Source: Micropepsaceae bacterium (lineage in GTDB: Bacteria; Pseudomonadota; Alphaproteobacteria; Micropepsales; Micropepsaceae). Taken from it: DNA of 8,697 nucleotides. Below are positions 6,477 to 8,697 of this stretch, in pieces. The first letter of the stretch is position 1, and the number at the start of each line of letters is the position of its first letter. The notes below the pieces were generated by a model. The model was given only the letters and a program-made list of their open reading frames with translations. It had not been told where the DNA came from and searched no databases. A program made the position numbers and the translations under genes. The stretch covers positions 1-8,697 of the forward strand of contig JANWHR010000249.1 in assembly GCA_025450355.1 (NCBI GenBank). The letters run 5' to 3'.

Positions 6477-7340
6477 ATGCCCGATTTCAGACGCGCAGTT
6501 TATCTTTGTGCGATTCTTGCACCGTCGTTTGCCTGGGGAGCTACCGGGCAGAGCGCGATCCCGAAGCTGGGCGGCGATGGAATGGCCTGGGCCATCAACT
6601 GGTGGGATTACATTCTTGATCCACCGCCGGGCTCGGGTCACGGGCCGATCAAGACCGATCCCCGCTATCCGTACAACAGCCAGATTCAGAACGGGCGATT
6701 GTACCGCGGCGGCGAATTCACCCCTGCGATTGCCGATACCAGCGATCCGATCCTGAAGCGCTGGGCTGCCAGGCAGATGCAGCAGGATAATGAGGAGTTG
6801 ATCAGCGGCAAACGAAAACTGCATTTCGTGGCGCAGTCGCGTTGCTGGCCCGGCGGCGTTCCGGGACAGGACCTGTTCATCGAGCCGCTCTATTTCATCC
6901 AGACTCCAAAAGAAGTCCTGATGCTGTGGCAGCGCAACAATTGGGTCCGCCACATCTATCTGCAGGACAAGCATTCGCGAAATCTGAAGCCGTCGTGGTT
7001 TGGAGAATCCATCGGCCATTACGAAAACGGCGATACGCTGGTCATCGACACCATTGGCATTGCCGGCGGCCCGCTGCATTTCATCGACAACTTCCACACT
7101 CCGCATACCGATAAATTGCACGTCGTCGAACGCTTCACGGTCTCTGCGGACCGGAAAAAACTGTCCGTGACTACCCGGGTGGAGGATCCGGATACGTTCA
7201 ACGGCCCGTTGACCCTGGTGGACAACTGGCGGCGCAACGACGTTGCGATCTCGGAGTCGGTGTGCGCCGAGGACGGTGGCGTGGACTGGTTCCATGCCAA
7301 TCTGGTCCCGATTCCGCGGGCGGAAAGGCCTGACTTCTAA
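6477..7340 (+). CDS. Exported protein of unknown function, paralogue B
   Basis: A 287-residue paralogue of A, closer to A than to C. The signal peptide spans about residues 1-21 (likely cut at AWG-A), with Cys11 inside it. Shared blocks are DPIL (90-93), CWPGGVP with Cys123, WVRHIYL (156-162), PSWFGES (172-178), GHYENGDTLVIDT (one residue longer than in A), TPHT (208-211), HVVER (215-219), VEDPDTF and Cys263 in CAED. After signal removal exactly two cysteines remain, at positions matching A. The mature N-terminus is rich in Trp, Gly and Pro (NWWDYILDPPPGSG), which also links it to the PPxSGPGP block of C and D. The chain ends in ERPDF. A GGGGA site precedes the ATG by 6 nt. The stop codon overlaps the start of C by one base (TAATG), a sign of translational coupling. 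Function unknown. Confidence 0.87.
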   Translation: MPDFRRAVYLCAILAPSFAWGATGQSAIPKLGGDGMAWAINWWDYILDPPPGSGHGPIKTDPRYPYNSQIQNGRLYRGGEFTPAIADTSDPILKRWAARQMQQDNEELISGKRKLHFVAQSRCWPGGVPGQDLFIEPLYFIQTPKEVLMLWQRNNWVRHIYLQDKHSRNLKPSWFGESIGHYENGDTLVIDTIGIAGGPLHFIDNFHTPHTDKLHVVERFTVSADRKKLSVTTRVEDPDTFNGPLTLVDNWRRNDVAISESVCAEDGGVDWFHANLVPIPRAERPDF

Positions 7341-8230
7341 TGGCGCGGCTGCTTTTACCCGGATTGGGCGTGCTCCTTTTCGCGTTTTTCACCGACGCAC
7401 CAGCGAACGCTGTGCCCGATTTGTCGGGCCCCTGGGGCCGTGACGTGCTGTACCTCGAACCGCCGGTCTCCGGACCCGGTCCGGTTGTCAACCGCTCCAG
7501 GCGGCCTAATGGTAGCATGAACGGCAGCGCGATTTTTGGCGACTACACCAATCCCATTTTAAAGCCTGCATCTGCGGAAGTGCTGAAAAAACTTGGCGCG
7601 CTGTCGTTGGACGGTGTGGCATTCGCCAATCCCCACAACCAGTGCAGGCCCGAGCCGACGCCCTTCACGCTGGCGATCCAGTTTGGTGTCCAGATCGTTC
7701 AGCAGAAAGATGAAGTGCTGCTGCTCTATCTCGGCGATCACAAGGTTCGCCACGTGCGCCTGAATTCAACGCACCCGACGCACCTGACCCCGACATGGCA
7801 GGGCGATTCGGTCGGTCACTACGAAGGCGATACCCTGGTCGTCGATACGGTCGGGATGAAGACCGGACCGCTGGCCATGGTGGACCAGTACGGCACGCCG
7901 TACACCGGCGCGCTGCATGTCGTGGAGCGCTACGGTTTGATCGACGGCGAGGCCGCGCGCGAGACTCAGGCCACACAGATGAAAGTGCATCCGGAGGTGA
8001 TTCCCTATCCCTACGGCCGCGGACCGATTGATCCAGATCCCGCTAAAAACGGATTGCGGGTTGAGATCATGGTCGAGGATTCCGGCGCCTTTACAATACC
8101 GTGGTCGGCGCGTGTCACCTACCGGCATGTTCTCGGCGAATGGCCCGAAGCGGTATGCGCCGAGAATTTCCACGAATATTATGCCAACCGCGACACCGAT
8201 GTGCCGCAGGCGGACAATGCGGATTTTTGA
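7340..8230 (+). CDS. Exported protein of unknown function, paralogue C, with an internal insertion
   Basis: A 296-residue paralogue with a signal peptide cut likely after ANA (22-24). The mature chain begins VPDLSGPW and continues with PPVSGPGPV (41-49) and SRRPNG, blocks shared with D but not with A. The family core is present: NPIL (71-74), VRHVRL (136-141), GDSVGHYEGDTLVVDT (155-170), HVVER (193-197), VEDSGAF (245-251) and CAEN with Cys273. Three differences stand out: the CWP block is CRP (Cys102), TPHT is TPYT (188-191), and about 32 extra residues rich in Pro and Gly (PYPYGRGPIDPDP at 222-234) lie between the IDG turn and the VED block. The mature chain has two cysteines (102, 273) and the protein ends in NADF. 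It starts on the last base of B's stop codon and is followed after 10 nt by D. Function unknown. Confidence 0.87.
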   Translation: MARLLLPGLGVLLFAFFTDAPANAVPDLSGPWGRDVLYLEPPVSGPGPVVNRSRRPNGSMNGSAIFGDYTNPILKPASAEVLKKLGALSLDGVAFANPHNQCRPEPTPFTLAIQFGVQIVQQKDEVLLLYLGDHKVRHVRLNSTHPTHLTPTWQGDSVGHYEGDTLVVDTVGMKTGPLAMVDQYGTPYTGALHVVERYGLIDGEAARETQATQMKVHPEVIPYPYGRGPIDPDPAKNGLRVEIMVEDSGAFTIPWSARVTYRHVLGEWPEAVCAENFHEYYANRDTDVPQADNADF

Positions 8231-8240
8231 GAGGCGAAAC

Positions 8241-8697
8241 ATGCGGCGGCGGGTGATCGCGTTGGTTGTTTTGGCGTCGTTGTGCAGTATCGGCAACGCC
8301 CAGTCGGGAGGTGTTTTGGCGCCCGATCCTCCACAGGGTTTTGCGGGTCTCTGGTCGCATCCCTACCTGACCGGAATGGAACCTCCGGCGTCGGGTCCGG
8401 GGCCGGTCACCAACTTGTCGCGGCGCCCCGATGGCCGTGCAAATTTCCAGCGGCTGGTGGGCAATTGGCATAATCCCGTTTTGAAACCGCAGGCAGCCGA
8501 GATCGTGAAGCACTTCGGCGATATGTCGTTGCACGGAACAGGTTATGAGACGCCGAGCAACCAGTGCTGGCCCGGTGGTGTACCCTATGTGTTCTGGGAT
8601 TTTCTGCTCGAGTTTCTCCCGGGGAAAGATCACATCACTTTTGTCTATCGCCATGGCCAGGAGATGCGTTTCATCCGTTTGAACTCGCAGCACCCGG
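8241..8697 (+). CDS. Exported protein of unknown function, paralogue D, C-terminus cut by the right window edge
   Basis: The first 152 residues of a fourth paralogue; the frame is still open at the window edge. The signal peptide has a basic start (MRRR) and is likely cut after GNA (18-20). The mature part has AGLWSHP, PPASGPGPV (48-56), SRRPDG (60-65), NPVL (78-81), a GDMSLHG segment like C's GALSLDG, and NQCWPGGVP with Cys109. It is therefore closest to C in its N-terminal half, although it keeps the CWP form of A and B. The VRH segment appears as EMRFIRLNSQHP at 141-152, where the window ends. A GAGAGG site that overlaps the end of C lies 6 nt before the ATG. The second cysteine and the terminal Asp-Phe expected from A-C would lie beyond the edge. 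Confidence 0.82.
   Translation, partial: MRRRVIALVVLASLCSIGNAQSGGVLAPDPPQGFAGLWSHPYLTGMEPPASGPGPVTNLSRRPDGRANFQRLVGNWHNPVLKPQAAEIVKHFGDMSLHGTGYETPSNQCWPGGVPYVFWDFLLEFLPGKDHITFVYRHGQEMRFIRLNSQHP

Noticed and set aside
6408..7295. A 295-codon open frame on the minus strand opposite paralogue B
   Set aside because: Shadow of the conserved paralogue; it also overlaps the end of the cupin gene.

Overview
GC-rich, densely coding bacterial DNA with no RNA genes, mobile elements or CRISPR visible. The bo3-type quinol oxidase genes and the many Sec-exported proteins point to an aerobic Gram-negative bacterium, most likely a proteobacterium (perhaps an alphaproteobacterium). The taxon is inferred from gene style only.

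Left third, minus strand (1-2660): a three-gene run reading leftwards. It holds a small DUF202/YidH-type membrane protein, then cyoA (quinol oxidase subunit II), then cyoB (subunit I), which runs off the left edge. cyoA and cyoB overlap by 4 nt. The absence of CuA ligands in CyoA and the presence of the quinol-site residues in CyoB identify a ubiquinol oxidase rather than a cytochrome c oxidase.

Middle, plus strand (2661-5106): a 105-nt divergent spacer is followed by an exported metallo-beta-lactamase-fold hydrolase with an HLHPDH motif. A 121-nt AT-rich gap then carries a possible promoter, a palindrome and a hairpin that would pair with the next ribosome binding site. The next gene encodes a 440-residue exported protein whose Cys and His motifs resemble an NlpC/P60 or papain-like cysteine hydrolase. 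It is not assigned to a named family.

Right third, plus strand (5191 to the right edge): a tight operon of four divergent paralogues of an exported family I cannot name, here called A, B, C and D, with a small exported cupin between A and B. Gaps are 16 nt, 16 nt, a 1-nt overlap and 10 nt. The complete paralogues share a core (VRH, GHYE(N)GDTLV, HVxER, VED), have exactly two cysteines in the mature chain, and end at a terminal Asp-Phe. This array is the most interesting part of the window: probably a set of periplasmic proteins made together with a metal-binding cupin, function unknown.
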